From positions 1 to 64,000 of the forward strand of contig JAGCGS010000015.1 of assembly GCA_017649485.1 (NCBI GenBank): 64,000 nucleotides of DNA. The letters run 5' to 3'. The notes below the pieces were generated by a model. The model was given only the letters and a program-made list of their open reading frames with translations. It ran no database searches and was not told the DNA's origin. Numbering within the stretch: the first letter of the stretch is position 1; the number at the start of each line of letters is the position of its first letter. Below, one piece after another: positions 45,535-55,473 of the stretch. Made by a program: the position numbers and the translations under genes. Source of the stretch: Bacteroidaceae bacterium (GTDB lineage: Bacteria; Bacteroidota; Bacteroidia; Bacteroidales; Bacteroidaceae).

Positions 45535-48204
45535 ATGAGTAAAGACACTGATAAGCCCATCGATGACTTCGCTACAGACGAAGCGACTGGTCATTCTGAC
45601 TATAAACCTACTGATACCCACGATGCCAATGCGAAGCATCAATTAAGTGGTATGTATGAGAACTGGTTCTTAGATTACGCTTCTTATGTAATATTGGAAC
45701 GAGCTGTTCCCCACATCATTGATGGCCTTAAGCCCGTGCAGCGACGCATTCTACACACCATGTGGCGCATGGAAGATGGGCGTTATAATAAGGTAGCGGG
45801 TATTGTAGGCGAGACCATGAAATTTCACCCTCATGGCGATGCATCTATAGGTGATGCATTGGTTCAATTAGGACAGAAAGAGATACTTATCGACACCCAG
45901 GGTAACTGGGGCAACATACTCACAGGTGATGGTGCAGCTGCACCCCGATACATAGAAGCCCGCCTTACAAGCTTTGCCAAGGAGGTGGTGTTTAACCCTA
46001 AAACTACCGAGTGGCAATTCTCTTACGATGGCCGTAACGAAGAGCCAGTAAACCTACCAGTAAAGTTTCCTTTACTCTTAGCTCAAGGTGTAGAAGGTAT
46101 AGCCGTAGGTCTGTCATCCAAGATTCTTCCACACAATTTCAACGAGATCTGCGATGCTGCTATTAACTACCTGCATAGCGAAGATTTCAAACTCTATCCC
46201 GATTTTCAGACAGGTGGTGCTATTGAAGTTTCAAAATACAATGATGGCGAACGAGGAGGTAGCGTGCGCGTTCGAGCAAAAATAGAAAAAGTGGACAACC
46301 ATACTCTAGCTATACGTGAACTGCCCTACAGCCGTACTGTGGCCAATGTATGCGACTCTATTGTAAAAGCCAACGAAAAGGGTAAGATTAAGGTGAAACA
46401 AGTGGAAGACCTCACTTCTGCCAACGTAGAGATTTTGGTACACTTACAGAGTGGTGTCTCATCTGATAAAACAATCGATGCCCTTTATGCTTTTACAGAT
46501 TGCGAGATCAACATTTCTCCCAATTGTTGCGTCATAGATGATCGTAAACCACAATTCCTTACCATCAGTGATGTACTTCGTCGCTCAGTAGATAATACCA
46601 AGGAGTTACTACGTATGGAGTTAGAAATTCGTAAGAGCGAGATATTGGAGCAACTTCATTTTGCCTCATTAGAGAAAATATTCATAGAAGAGCGCATTTA
46701 TAAAGACAAACAGTTTGAAGAGGCGCGAAGCATAGATGCCGCCTGTGAACACATAGACGATCGCCTCACTCCCTATTATCCTTATATGGTGCGCGAAGTG
46801 ACTAAGGATGATATTCTGAAACTATTGGAAATAAAAATGGGACGCATCCTGAAGTTCAACTCTGACAAGGCAGAAGAAGCCATCTTAAAGATGAAAGCTG
46901 ACATTGAGGAAATCAACAAGCAATTGGCCAACTTGATTGAATTTACGGTTGACTGGTTCCGCAAACTTAAGAAAAAATATGGCAAGCAATTCCCTCGTCG
47001 TACTGAAGTACGTAACTTCGACGTTATTGATTCGGCTCGTGTCATTGAAGCCACTGAGAAACTATATGTAAACCGCGAGGAAGGATTTATTGGCTATGGA
47101 GCCCAAATGAAAAAGGAAGAGTTTGTATGCAACTGCTCAAACCTTGACGATGTGATTGTATTCTTCCGTGATGGCCGATATGTCGTTACTTCAGTAGCCG
47201 ATAAGAAGTTCATTGGCAAAGACATCTACTACATCAGCCTCTTCAACAAAAATGATAAGCGCACTATTTATAATGTAGTTTACCGAGATGGCAAGGACGG
47301 TTGGAACTATATTAAGCGATTTGCCGTGACAGCTGTGGTACATGACCGTGAGTATACTGTGACACAGGGTAAAGAAGGTTCGCGCATGCTGTATTTCACA
47401 GCCAACCCTAATGGCGAAGCAGAAGTCATCAAGGTGACACTGAAGCCAAACCAACGGGTGAAAAATCTTATTCTTGTTCAGGATTTCAGTCAGATTTTCA
47501 TTAAAGGACGTCAGGCCATGGGTAATATTCTCTCAAAATTTGCTATTCACCGTATCACACTGAAGGCACATGGAGGTTCTACTTTAGGCGGACGTGAAGT
47601 ATGGTTTGACGACGATGTAAAACGTCTGAACTACGATGGTCATGGCCGTTGCTTAGGCGAATTCCAGAATGATGAGTTGATATTAGTGGTACTCGATAAT
47701 GGTGATTTCTATACTACTGATTTCGACACGAACAACCATTATGAGGATAATATTCTGGTGATGGAGAAGTTTGACCCTAATAAAGTTTGGACGGCAGTGC
47801 TTTACGATGAATCACAGAAAGGTTATCCTTATGTGAAACGTTTTAACTTTGAGGCTACAAACCGCAAGCAGAATTACTTGGGTGATAATCCTGACAACAA
47901 GCTAATTTTGCTGACAGATAAGTATTATGCCCGTTTTGAGATAAAATTTGGGGGTAACGATTCTTTCCGAGGCAAGTTGGAGGTGGATGCCGACGAATTT
48001 ATCGCTATCAAGAGCTATAAAGCAAAAGGTAAACGCCTTACTACATTTGAAATTAAAAATGTGAAGGAACTGGAACCTACCCGCTTCCCAGAACCTCCAG
48101 TGGATCCTGCTCCAAGTGAGAAACCTGAAGTAACAGAAGCTGACAACATACAGTCGAATAGTGATATCATCGACGAGTTAACGGGTCAAATGAAACTATT
48201 CTAA
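45535..48204 (+). CDS. parC: DNA topoisomerase IV subunit A
   Basis: An 889-residue type IIA topoisomerase subunit that breaks and rejoins DNA to separate daughter chromosomes. The catalytic tyrosine is Y139 in APRYIEARL, with the quinolone-region HPHGDASIGDALVQLGQ just before it and GLKPVQRRIL at the winged helix. The C-terminal third forms the beta-pinwheel-like part, ending in an acidic Pro/Glu-rich tail (EPPVDPAPSEKPEVTEAD). The length and single-frame form agree with Bacteroidota ParC; parE lies at 18111 rather than adjacent. Confidence 0.94.
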   Translation: MSKDTDKPIDDFATDEATGHSDYKPTDTHDANAKHQLSGMYENWFLDYASYVILERAVPHIIDGLKPVQRRILHTMWRMEDGRYNKVAGIVGETMKFHPHGDASIGDALVQLGQKEILIDTQGNWGNILTGDGAAAPRYIEARLTSFAKEVVFNPKTTEWQFSYDGRNEEPVNLPVKFPLLLAQGVEGIAVGLSSKILPHNFNEICDAAINYLHSEDFKLYPDFQTGGAIEVSKYNDGERGGSVRVRAKIEKVDNHTLAIRELPYSRTVANVCDSIVKANEKGKIKVKQVEDLTSANVEILVHLQSGVSSDKTIDALYAFTDCEINISPNCCVIDDRKPQFLTISDVLRRSVDNTKELLRMELEIRKSEILEQLHFASLEKIFIEERIYKDKQFEEARSIDAACEHIDDRLTPYYPYMVREVTKDDILKLLEIKMGRILKFNSDKAEEAILKMKADIEEINKQLANLIEFTVDWFRKLKKKYGKQFPRRTEVRNFDVIDSARVIEATEKLYVNREEGFIGYGAQMKKEEFVCNCSNLDDVIVFFRDGRYVVTSVADKKFIGKDIYYISLFNKNDKRTIYNVVYRDGKDGWNYIKRFAVTAVVHDREYTVTQGKEGSRMLYFTANPNGEAEVIKVTLKPNQRVKNLILVQDFSQIFIKGRQAMGNILSKFAIHRITLKAHGGSTLGGREVWFDDDVKRLNYDGHGRCLGEFQNDELILVVLDNGDFYTTDFDTNNHYEDNILVMEKFDPNKVWTAVLYDESQKGYPYVKRFNFEATNRKQNYLGDNPDNKLILLTDKYYARFEIKFGGNDSFRGKLEVDADEFIAIKSYKAKGKRLTTFEIKNVKELEPTRFPEPPVDPAPSEKPEVTEADNIQSNSDIIDELTGQMKLF

Positions 48205-48222
48205 CAATTAACCATTGACTTT
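48205..48222 (+). repeat. Degenerate heptamer repeat after parC
   Basis: CAATTAACCATTGACTTT, two to three TTGACCA-type units directly after the parC stop codon. Confidence 0.5.
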
Positions 48223-48234
48223 TGAAAAAGGATA

Positions 48235-49113
48235 ATGAGAATTAAGATAAACATAATAATCATTGTTTGTTTGGTCATTACTGTTATCACTCATGCCCAA
48301 GAACCTTTGGTCAATAATCAATCGTTCAATGAGAACAACCCTGAGTTTAATCAAGAGAAGTTGAACGGCAAACAGGGCTCTTCAATGGTCAACAGAGTCT
48401 ACACCCGAGCTACCTCTTATGGCATTGGCCTAACCTCCCTTCAGGATACCTATCTCTCGCCAGAGAACTACAAGGGTTGGGAGGCTCGCTTATCGCGCGA
48501 GACTATGCACCAGACCCACCTCATACAAGGCAAGGTGTGGCAACAAACATACTTCCAGGGTAACTTTGGCTATACAAATAATCGTGTTGAGAACAACAAA
48601 ACCGCGACAGCCCTTGCCAACTGGAACTATGGTTGGTTTTATCGTCAACCTCTAACCCCCCGTTTCGATGTACTTTTAGGAGGTGCAGCCGACCTCAATG
48701 GGGGCTTTACCTACAATATGCGGAATGGCAATAATCCCGTGTCAATCAGAGCATATGGTTCTATTGATGCCTCTGTCATTGCCTTGTGGAACCTTGAACT
48801 CAATCAACGCCCCCTGTTGCTGCGTTATCAAGCCAACCTGCCACTTATCGGCCTGATGTTCATGCCCCACTACGGTCAGTCTTATTACGAGATTTTCTCA
48901 GTAGGAGAACATGGAGGCACCATCAAGTGCGTCACCCCTTTCAGCACTCCCTCACTGAGGCAGATGTTTTCGGCTGATTATCCCTTTGGCAAACTTACCT
49001 TACGTTTCACCTATGTATGGGATGCCCAACAGGCAAATCTCAACCAGATAAAATCACACATATATAGCCACATTTTTATGATTGGAGTAGTGAAACGCTT
49101 TCAGAGACTATGA
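48235..49113 (+). CDS. DUF3316-type exported protein, likely outer-membrane barrel
   Basis: A 292-residue protein with a signal peptide (residues 3-21, IIIIVCLVITVITHAQ). The remainder alternates hydrophobic and polar residues with many aromatic ends (GIGLTSLQDTYLSPENYKGW, NWNYGWFYRQPL) and finishes in ...HIFMIGVVKRF, as in small beta-barrels. It resembles the DUF3316 family of Bacteroidota. The function is unknown. It overlaps the next gene by 4 bases, so it is co-translated with an S41 lipoprotein peptidase. Confidence 0.75.
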   Translation: MRIKINIIIIVCLVITVITHAQEPLVNNQSFNENNPEFNQEKLNGKQGSSMVNRVYTRATSYGIGLTSLQDTYLSPENYKGWEARLSRETMHQTHLIQGKVWQQTYFQGNFGYTNNRVENNKTATALANWNYGWFYRQPLTPRFDVLLGGAADLNGGFTYNMRNGNNPVSIRAYGSIDASVIALWNLELNQRPLLLRYQANLPLIGLMFMPHYGQSYYEIFSVGEHGGTIKCVTPFSTPSLRQMFSADYPFGKLTLRFTYVWDAQQANLNQIKSHIYSHIFMIGVVKRFQRL

Positions 49114-50108
49114 AACGCATCGCCTACATATTATCCCTGATGGTCATGTTGCTTGGATGTGTGCATGAAGACAATCATACAAACTCTCCCATGGGCAACT
49201 TTGAAGCATTGTGGACCATTATCGATGAACATTACTGTTTCCTTGACTATAAGCAGGTGGATTGGGGTGCAGTGCGTCAACGATATATGCCCTACATTAC
49301 CAACGATCTCAGCAACGATAAGCTGTTTCAGATACTTGGTAACATGTTGGCAGAGCTTAAAGACGGGCATGTGAATCTTTATGCTTATCACAACACAGCC
49401 CGCTATTGGAACTGGTTCGAAGATTATCCACGTAATTATAACGAGGAATTGATAGAAAAATACTTAGGTCATGATTATCGTGTTAGTGGAGGTTTGCGTT
49501 ATACTATTTTCCCAGACAACATTGGCTATATTTCATATACTAGTTTCTCCTCTGCAGTGGGAAACAATGCGCTAAACGAAATGTTCCGCTATCTCGATAT
49601 CTGCAATGGAATCATCATAGATGTTCGCAACAATGGGGGCGGTGAGTTGACCAACGCCAGCAGTTTGGCAAGTCGCTTCACCAACGAGAAGATACTAGTA
49701 GGATTTATGAGCCACAAGACTGGTAAGGGGCATAGCGATTTTTCTAATCCTACACCAATGTACATCGAGCCTTCTGATGGGATAAGATGGCAGAAGCCTG
49801 TGGTGGTACTCACCAATCGACACAGTTATAGTGCTACTAACGATTTTGTAAACTCCATGCGATATATGCCACAAGTCACCCTTATGGGTGACAAAACTGG
49901 TGGAGGCTCTGGCATGCCTTTTACCTCTGAGCTACCTAATGGCTGGGGTGTTCGCTTCAGTGCCTGCCCTACCTATGATGCCAACATGCAGCAATTAGAA
50001 TTTGGCATTGAGCCTGATGTCGCCATAGCTCTCTCAGCCGATGATCAAGCGCAGGGCATCGACACCATTATTGAGGCAGCTCGGGCATATTTGAATAAAA
50101 ATCCTTAA
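49110..50108 (+). CDS. S41-family peptidase, lipoprotein
   Basis: A 332-residue lipoprotein (signal ending VMLLGC, Cys ~17). An N-terminal helical cap contains FEALWTIIDEHYCFLDYKQVDW; the S41 core contains IIDVRNNGGG and NRHSYSATNDFVNSM with the nucleophile Ser, then MGDKTGGGSG. It lacks an obvious PDZ domain, unlike the S41 protease at 16004, and belongs to the tricorn/CtpA-like secreted group common in Bacteroidota. The substrate is unknown. It is linked by overlap to the DUF3316 gene. Confidence 0.88.
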   Translation: MKRIAYILSLMVMLLGCVHEDNHTNSPMGNFEALWTIIDEHYCFLDYKQVDWGAVRQRYMPYITNDLSNDKLFQILGNMLAELKDGHVNLYAYHNTARYWNWFEDYPRNYNEELIEKYLGHDYRVSGGLRYTIFPDNIGYISYTSFSSAVGNNALNEMFRYLDICNGIIIDVRNNGGGELTNASSLASRFTNEKILVGFMSHKTGKGHSDFSNPTPMYIEPSDGIRWQKPVVVLTNRHSYSATNDFVNSMRYMPQVTLMGDKTGGGSGMPFTSELPNGWGVRFSACPTYDANMQQLEFGIEPDVAIALSADDQAQGIDTIIEAARAYLNKNP

Positions 50109-50112
50109 GAAA

Positions 50113-50144
50113 TTTGCAAATCCCCATAATAAGCATTAATTTTG
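50113..50144 (+). promoter_or_regulatory. Promoter of tRNA-Leu
   Basis: TTTG (50113-50116), 20 bases, TAATTTTG (50137-50144), 23 bases before the mature tRNA 5' end. Confidence 0.65.
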
Positions 50145-50167
50145 CCAGACAATTTAGCAACCCAACT

Positions 50168-50249
50168 GCGGGTATGGCGTAATTGGCAGCCGCGCCAGAC
50201 TTAGGATCTGGTGGAGAAATCCGTGAAGGTTCGAGTCCTTTTACCCGCA
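50168..50249 (+). tRNA. tRNA-Leu (anticodon UAG)
   Basis: 82 bases. Acceptor GCGGGTA (50168-50174) pairs with TACCCGC (50242-50248), discriminator A249. The anticodon arm is CCAGA / TCTGG with loop CTTAGGA, anticodon TAG at 50202-50204. A long variable arm (TGGAGAAATCCG region) and TTCGAGTCC T-loop complete a class II tRNA. CCA is not encoded. Confidence 0.97.
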
Positions 50250-50299
50250 CTTCCTTTTAATTAAGACCTATTTTTTTCTGTATGTGATATGAGGTAGCA

Positions 50300-50701
50300 T
50301 TATTCCCTTAAAATAACTTCCCCTTCTTTATTCTCAAAACTATACACTCCACCTTGTTCGCTTAACTCAAACACAGCCATTTGCTCAGAAGCATTATCAA
50401 CAATAATGACAGAACTGTTTTCTGCAAAGCGTGTAATGCTAAAGGTCAATGGCTCTTGATAGACAGGAGCATTGTAAAGTACGCTATCGTTTACCAACAC
50501 TTGTATGTCGTTGCCTATAAATCCTTTAACTAATGAGATAGCATAAGATTCAGCATAAATGTGTTCTTGTTTCTTACTCTGCTCACGGAAGCTCAGGTAA
50601 AAAAATAGTGCCACAATGATAAATACAGCAAAAGCAAGCAGTCCATTACCCAACATAAACTGCTTATTAGTCTTAAGATGGTCAGTATTGTGATTGATCA
50701 T
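50300..50701 (-). CDS. Hypothetical single-pass membrane protein
   Basis: A 133-residue protein with one membrane helix (about residues 18-38, GLLAFAVFIIVALFFYLSF) and a C-terminal extracytoplasmic beta-rich domain (IQVLVNDSVLYNAPVYQEPL, SVIIVDNASEQMAVF). I do not recognise a family. It follows the tRNA on the opposite strand and is separated by 92 bases from the next minus-strand gene, which is also a membrane protein of uncertain role; co-transcription is possible. Confidence 0.6.
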   Translation of the reverse strand: MINHNTDHLKTNKQFMLGNGLLAFAVFIIVALFFYLSFREQSKKQEHIYAESYAISLVKGFIGNDIQVLVNDSVLYNAPVYQEPLTFSITRFAENSSVIIVDNASEQMAVFELSEQGGVYSFENKEGEVILRE

Positions 50702-50793
50702 ATCTATCCTTATTAATTTTCTGCTGCAATATTAATCAAAAAAGGTGAAAGTTACAAGCACCTTGTATAAAAAACCTGTGGATGAGTATTACT

Positions 50794-51969
50794 TTATTTC
50801 CAGAAATTAAAAATGCCCTTATTTTTGTTTAGTTCTACTTCTGGTATATCATCTATTGACTCAAAATCATCTAAATCATCCATAAAATCCTTTCCTTCAG
50901 GGGATTTGTTTTTTGACATCTTCTTGTATACTTTATCAAATCCCTTCATTGCCCATGTCAAACCACTGTTCCCTAGCTGTGCTGGTATTTCTGCCAAGAT
51001 TAGTGGAGTTTGAGTTAGAGCTTTCATTTTTGCTTTGAGTTTGACTGACCTTTTTTTTGCACCCTTTAGTTCTCTCGATCCCTTCCGGAGATAGTATTTA
51101 GTTATATATCCAATGGTTATTGTCATAATCGCATTTGCTAGCCCGTTAGCAAGTGGAGCCAAAGGAACACCAGGCAAATTCAAGTCTTTGATATACTGGG
51201 TAAAGTCAATGTTTGAAGCATCTATATCAGGTATCTCAACATCACTTACATCAATATCAACATCGTCAATATCTGTCATATTATCTACTACAGATTGTGC
51301 AACATCTTGAAAGAAATAGCTAAAAAAAGCAGAAGAAATGACATAATAATACACCTTTATCAGTTGTATTTTGTTAGGACGAAAGCCAGAAGACTGGACG
51401 ATATCAGAAATCATTCGATAATTAAGACCAAGTGTAGCCAAAGTGTCGATACTATTGCTAGAAGAAATTGCTGTAATTACAAATACCTTAGTAGCATAAG
51501 TAATTATATGTTTGTCAATGGTACGATATCTTTGTTTCAATTCTTTTGACAAGAAATCTTTGAGAAGGCTAATGTCTTTGCTTGTATCAATGTTAGCCAA
51601 CTCCACTTTCAGTTCTGATTGATGGTCAGTTCTTTGTGACACAGGTAAATAATAACAATTGTCACAGATTCTATCGCCAAAAGCCATCAAACGTTTTCTG
51701 TATTCTTCGTCTGTCATCCCTTTGTCTTTGTCCTCAACTGTTAAAACAGGGAATTCGGGGGTATTATGTATTTTCAAGAAAGGCTGCAAAATGGCAACAT
51801 AAACAAGATATGCAAAAAGGGCAATAAGAATGAGGTAGAATGCATATTCGAGATAAGGTACACCAATTACCATTGTCATTTTCTCACCTATGGTTATGAT
51901 GTTGCCAAGAATCACTATAACTGTAATAAGTACAAATAAAACAGTAATCAAAATCAGTGTTTTTCTCAT
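50794..51969 (-). CDS. DUF697-like membrane protein
   Basis: A 391-residue protein with two N-terminal membrane helices (about residues 5-24 and 42-66), a soluble middle with an Asp-rich linker (DIDDVDIDVSDVEIPDID, ~238-255), and a hydrophobic C-terminal segment (LANGLANAIMTITIGYITKYYL) resembling the DUF697 module found with YcjF and some GTPases. GLNYRMISDIVQSSGFRP also fits DUF697. No GTPase gene is adjacent. The function is unknown. The C-terminus ends in an acidic stretch before KGIFNFWK. Confidence 0.65.
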   Translation of the reverse strand: MRKTLILITVLFVLITVIVILGNIITIGEKMTMVIGVPYLEYAFYLILIALFAYLVYVAILQPFLKIHNTPEFPVLTVEDKDKGMTDEEYRKRLMAFGDRICDNCYYLPVSQRTDHQSELKVELANIDTSKDISLLKDFLSKELKQRYRTIDKHIITYATKVFVITAISSSNSIDTLATLGLNYRMISDIVQSSGFRPNKIQLIKVYYYVISSAFFSYFFQDVAQSVVDNMTDIDDVDIDVSDVEIPDIDASNIDFTQYIKDLNLPGVPLAPLANGLANAIMTITIGYITKYYLRKGSRELKGAKKRSVKLKAKMKALTQTPLILAEIPAQLGNSGLTWAMKGFDKVYKKMSKNKSPEGKDFMDDLDDFESIDDIPEVELNKNKGIFNFWK

Positions 51970-52003
51970 GGTTTAGTAAGTTGATGAATATTAATCGCTT
52001 TTA

Positions 52004-53218
52004 TTACTCTTCATATAGCAAATAGGGCTTACGATCTTGCTTGAACTGTTGGACATCACTTTGCCAACGGTTCTGTATTTCTTCAGCACTTTTGCCTTGC
52101 TCTATCATATGACGGACCCAATCTACACCGATAAGCTTCTCAAAGAAACTGGTAAAGAACTTGTCACCTTGATTCAAATCGTTGTAAGCATCAATTAAAT
52201 AGCTAAGATCGATACCTTTAGTGCGGAGGGTTTCATGGTCGAGGGAAGTGAGGTTAACTCCTTGGCAAACTTTGCCCTGCAAAGGAGGAGTCTTGGCTCC
52301 AGGACGGGACTCAGGCACAAAGGAATAGGTGCGATGTTTCATGTTAGGATGTCCATATATTTGGAATGGCAAATCGGTGCCACGACCCACACTTACAGGA
52401 GTGGCCTCAAAGTAGCACAAGGATGGATAGAGATAGACAGCAGTCATATTAGGGAGGTTGGGTGATGGTGGTACCTGAATAATCCACTCTGTTTGATGGG
52501 TGTAGTTCAAGCAGGGGATAACACGCAGATTACAAGGATATTTTGTTGTCAACCAACCTTTGCCTAATGCCATTTGGGCAAGTTCACCTAAGGTCATACC
52601 ATGAAGGATTGGGATAGGCAACAAACCTACACCACTCTTGTGTTTCATATCAAGGATGGGACCATCAACAAGGTGACCATTGGGATTGGGACGGTCGAGA
52701 ATGATAACTGCTTTCTGGTGGTCAGCACATGCTTGAATAAGCCTACACATTGTTATATAATAGGTATAGTATCGCAAACCAACATCTTGTATATCAACCA
52801 GGAGAATGTCGAACTTGGCCATTGAGGACGCAGAAGGACGATTGTTGCCTCCATCATACAAAGAAAGGATAGGTAGGCCTGTCTGTTCATCTATATTGCT
52901 GGAAACATGTTCACCTGCATCGGCTGTGCCCCTAAAACCATGCTCGGGAGAAAAGACTGCGGTGACATGAATGCTGTCTTGTAACAAACGGTCGATTAAG
53001 TGTTGACCATCAGGCAAGAGTGCAGTGTGGTTGGCAAAGACTGCTACACGATGGCCCATAAGATGAGGGTAATAGGCGTTTGTCTGAGCATCGCCAGTGA
53101 TGACAATGTCAGCTGTTGTTTGAGTTGCAGTAGGGGTTGCGTCAAGGGTTGTGTCTTGACGTGGCTGAGCTTTGCAACCAATGCAGAGCAGGATACTAAT
53201 GGCTAATATATATTTCAT
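52004..53218 (-). CDS. namZ: NamZ-type exo-beta-N-acetylmuramidase (DUF1343)
   Basis: A 404-residue lipoprotein (signal ending LLCIGC, Cys ~15). The DUF1343 family includes NamZ, which releases MurNAc from the non-reducing ends of peptidoglycan fragments. Conserved segments: RVAVFANHTALLPDGQHLID, VFSPEHGFRGTADAGEHV, FDILLVDIQDVGLRYYTY, and ILDRPNPNGHLVDGP, with acidic residues suited to catalysis. A repetitive Thr/Ala linker (TTLDATPTATQTTAD) follows the lipid anchor. It is divergent from a sugar-kinase-like gene, in keeping with MurNAc recycling. Confidence 0.88.
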   Translation of the reverse strand: MKYILAISILLCIGCKAQPRQDTTLDATPTATQTTADIVITGDAQTNAYYPHLMGHRVAVFANHTALLPDGQHLIDRLLQDSIHVTAVFSPEHGFRGTADAGEHVSSNIDEQTGLPILSLYDGGNNRPSASSMAKFDILLVDIQDVGLRYYTYYITMCRLIQACADHQKAVIILDRPNPNGHLVDGPILDMKHKSGVGLLPIPILHGMTLGELAQMALGKGWLTTKYPCNLRVIPCLNYTHQTEWIIQVPPSPNLPNMTAVYLYPSLCYFEATPVSVGRGTDLPFQIYGHPNMKHRTYSFVPESRPGAKTPPLQGKVCQGVNLTSLDHETLRTKGIDLSYLIDAYNDLNQGDKFFTSFFEKLIGVDWVRHMIEQGKSAEEIQNRWQSDVQQFKQDRKPYLLYEE

Positions 53219-53411
53219 GGTTCTTTTGGTTTGGGGGTTAAAGATACAGATTATTGAGGGAAGTGCAAAATATTGGATAAGTTTTTTGTGTAAAAATGGC
53301 GGAAACGCTGAATGGATGGGCGATTGCGGTTTTTGCTCAATTAAAAGCAGCGTTTTACTATATGACTTATGGCTTTTCTAAAAATGTAGTTTTCACTTTT
53401 TTTATCTTTTT

Positions 53412-53446
53412 TTTGATGGAGAAGTTGGATATTAATCTTATCTTTG
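53412..53446 (+). promoter_or_regulatory. Promoter of the kinase-like gene at 53472
   Basis: TTTG (53412-53415), 23 bases, TATCTTTG (53439-53446), 25 bases before the ATG. Confidence 0.6.
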
Positions 53447-53471
53447 CATTGAAATCTAAACTGAAGGCAGA

Positions 53472-54314
53472 ATGAGGTTGATTGTTGAAACTGGGTCATT
53501 TGGTACGGAATGGGCTATCATTGATAGTGACCAAGTGATTAGTACTGCCAAAACTGAAGTTATTAATCCGTTCTTGCAATCTCGTAGGGAAATCAGCCGA
53601 TTGGTGAGGCTGAATCTGCCAGAGATGTTTTTCCATCAGAAATATGAGAAGGTGTATTATTATGGTGCAGGATGTGGTACGGAAGAGCGGAAACGCATAG
53701 TGGAAGCTTCATTTACCACCCAGTTTAAATCTCAGATTGTGGTGGATTCTACATTATTAGCTGCGGCTCGAGGGTTGTTGCAAAATAAAGAAGGAATAGC
53801 ATGCATCTTGGGGAATAATTCTGGCTCATGTCATTATGACGGAAAGAATATCGTAGCATCAGTAATGTCGGGAGGATATCTGTTAGGCGATGAGGGAAGT
53901 GCCACAGTGTTGGGACGAATGTTTTTGTCGGATGTACTTAAGTGTATGGCTCCCACAGAGTTAATAGAAGCTTTTTATGAGGAATACGAGGCAACTCCGT
54001 TTATGTTGCAGAATTTGGTATATGAACATTTGCATCCAGAGAATTTCTTGGCTTCAGTTTGTGTCTTTCTGAAGGGTTTTCAGAAGCATGAGTATGTGCA
54101 AGGTTTGGTGAAGCGAAATTTCAGGGATTTCTTTTCTCGTTGTGTTCAACAGTATGAGCACATTGGTTTGCCGTTTTGTTCAGCAGGTCACATGGCTTGT
54201 GATTTCTTGCCTCTACTAAATGAGGTTGCCAAAGAGTTTGATGCAAACTTTGGCAACCTCGTGGAAATGACGCCTATGAAAGGCTTGTTGGATTATCATC
54301 TAAAGAACGGCTAA
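53472..54314 (+). CDS. BadF/BadG-type sugar kinase-like ATPase (NagK/MurK-like)
   Basis: A 280-residue member of the ASKHA fold. Phosphate-binding elements are [13 protein letters not shown] at the start and [14 protein letters not shown] in the second lobe, then [16 protein letters not shown], a signature of N-acetylglucosamine/N-acetylmuramic acid kinases of this family. A C-terminal [12 protein letters not shown] holds the adenosine motif. The substrate is inferred: its position divergent from namZ suggests phosphorylation of MurNAc or GlcNAc released from the cell wall. The gene ends in a 4-base convergent overlap with asd. Confidence 0.8.
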   Translation: MRLIVETGSFGTEWAIIDSDQVISTAKTEVINPFLQSRREISRLVRLNLPEMFFHQKYEKVYYYGAGCGTEERKRIVEASFTTQFKSQIVVDSTLLAAARGLLQNKEGIACILGNNSGSCHYDGKNIVASVMSGGYLLGDEGSATVLGRMFLSDVLKCMAPTELIEAFYEEYEATPFMLQNLVYEHLHPENFLASVCVFLKGFQKHEYVQGLVKRNFRDFFSRCVQQYEHIGLPFCSAGHMACDFLPLLNEVAKEFDANFGNLVEMTPMKGLLDYHLKNG

Positions 54315-55318
54315 AGTGCCTTTTCCTTGATTAAGTATTCAGCAATTTGAACGGCATTGAGGGCAGCACCCTTCTTGATTTGATCACCTACTATCCAGAA
54401 GGTAAGGCCATTATCGTTGGCCAGGTCTTTGCGGATGCGTCCAATATATACAGGATCCTTGCCTGCTAGGAACAAAGGCATAGGGTATTTCTTCTCGGCA
54501 GGGTTATCTTCAATTACCAAGCCTTCTGCCTTTGCGAAAGCAGCTTTTGCTTCTTCTACAGATATTGGGCGTTCTGTCTCTACCCAAATAGCCTCTGAAT
54601 GAGAACGCAATGAAGGAACTCGAACGCAAGTAGCACTCACACGAACATCTGAATGCATAATCTTACGGGTTTCGTTAAACATCTTCATCTCTTCTTTGGT
54701 ATAGTCGTTTTCTGTAAAAACATCTACCTGGGGAATGAGGTTGAATGCTAGCTGGTATTGGAAACGCTCAACTGTAACAGGTTCACCTGCAAGTACTTGT
54801 CGATACTGTTCATAAAGCTCTTTCATAGCAGCAGCTCCTGCACCACTGGCGGCTTGATAGGTGGAAACATGTACACTCTTAATGTGAGAGAGCTCCTCAA
54901 TAGGCTTCAATGCAACCACCATTTGGATGGTAGTACAGTTTGGGTTGGCAATGATTCCACGAGGACGCACCTTAGCATCTGGAGCGTTGACCTCAGGAAC
55001 AACCAAAGGCACATCAGCATCCATACGGAAAGCACTGGAGTTGTCAATCATCACGGCACCATGCTTAGTGATGGTTTCTGCATATTCCTTGGAGGTGCCT
55101 GCACCTGCCGATGTGAAGGCAATGTCAACACCTTTAAAGTCGTCGTTATGCTGCAGGAGCTTCACCTCAATTTCCTTACCACGGAAAGTGTATTTGCTAC
55201 CTGCACTGCGGGATGAACCGAACAATAGTAGTTCGTCAATAGGGAAATCTCTCTCTTCGAGCACGCGCAGGAACTCTTGTCCTACTGCACCACTTGCTCC
55301 AACAATTGCTATTCTCAT
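54311..55318 (-). CDS. asd: Aspartate-semialdehyde dehydrogenase
   Basis: A 335-residue NADPH enzyme making aspartate semialdehyde, precursor of lysine, diaminopimelate, threonine and methionine. NADP-binding [14 protein letters not shown] (7-20), catalytic Cys128 in [10 protein letters not shown], and substrate His in [15 protein letters not shown] (~240). The length is typical. It is transcribed alone from a promoter at 55354-55385. Confidence 0.96.
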   Translation of the reverse strand: MRIAIVGASGAVGQEFLRVLEERDFPIDELLLFGSSRSAGSKYTFRGKEIEVKLLQHNDDFKGVDIAFTSAGAGTSKEYAETITKHGAVMIDNSSAFRMDADVPLVVPEVNAPDAKVRPRGIIANPNCTTIQMVVALKPIEELSHIKSVHVSTYQAASGAGAAAMKELYEQYRQVLAGEPVTVERFQYQLAFNLIPQVDVFTENDYTKEEMKMFNETRKIMHSDVRVSATCVRVPSLRSHSEAIWVETERPISVEEAKAAFAKAEGLVIEDNPAEKKYPMPLFLAGKDPVYIGRIRKDLANDNGLTFWIVGDQIKKGAALNAVQIAEYLIKEKAL

Positions 55319-55353
55319 AATTTTCTCTTACTTTTTAAACAATTTTTGAGTCG

Positions 55354-55385
55354 CAAAGATAGTCGTTTTTTACGTATTCGCCAAG
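55354..55385 (-). promoter_or_regulatory. Promoter of asd
   Basis: On the minus strand CTTG (55385-55382), 20 bases, TATCTTTG (55361-55354), 36 bases before the start codon. Confidence 0.55.
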
Positions 55386-55473
55386 TTTGATGATAGTTTT
55401 TTAATAAAGCACTTGAAGAATACATTCTCATAGTTGTCAACAATAATAATATCAAAGAATTTTCATGAAACAT

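Noticed and set aside
50168..51969. tRNA-Leu as an integration site with an island downstream
   Set aside because: No integrase gene and no repeated copy of the tRNA 3' end were found in the following genes.
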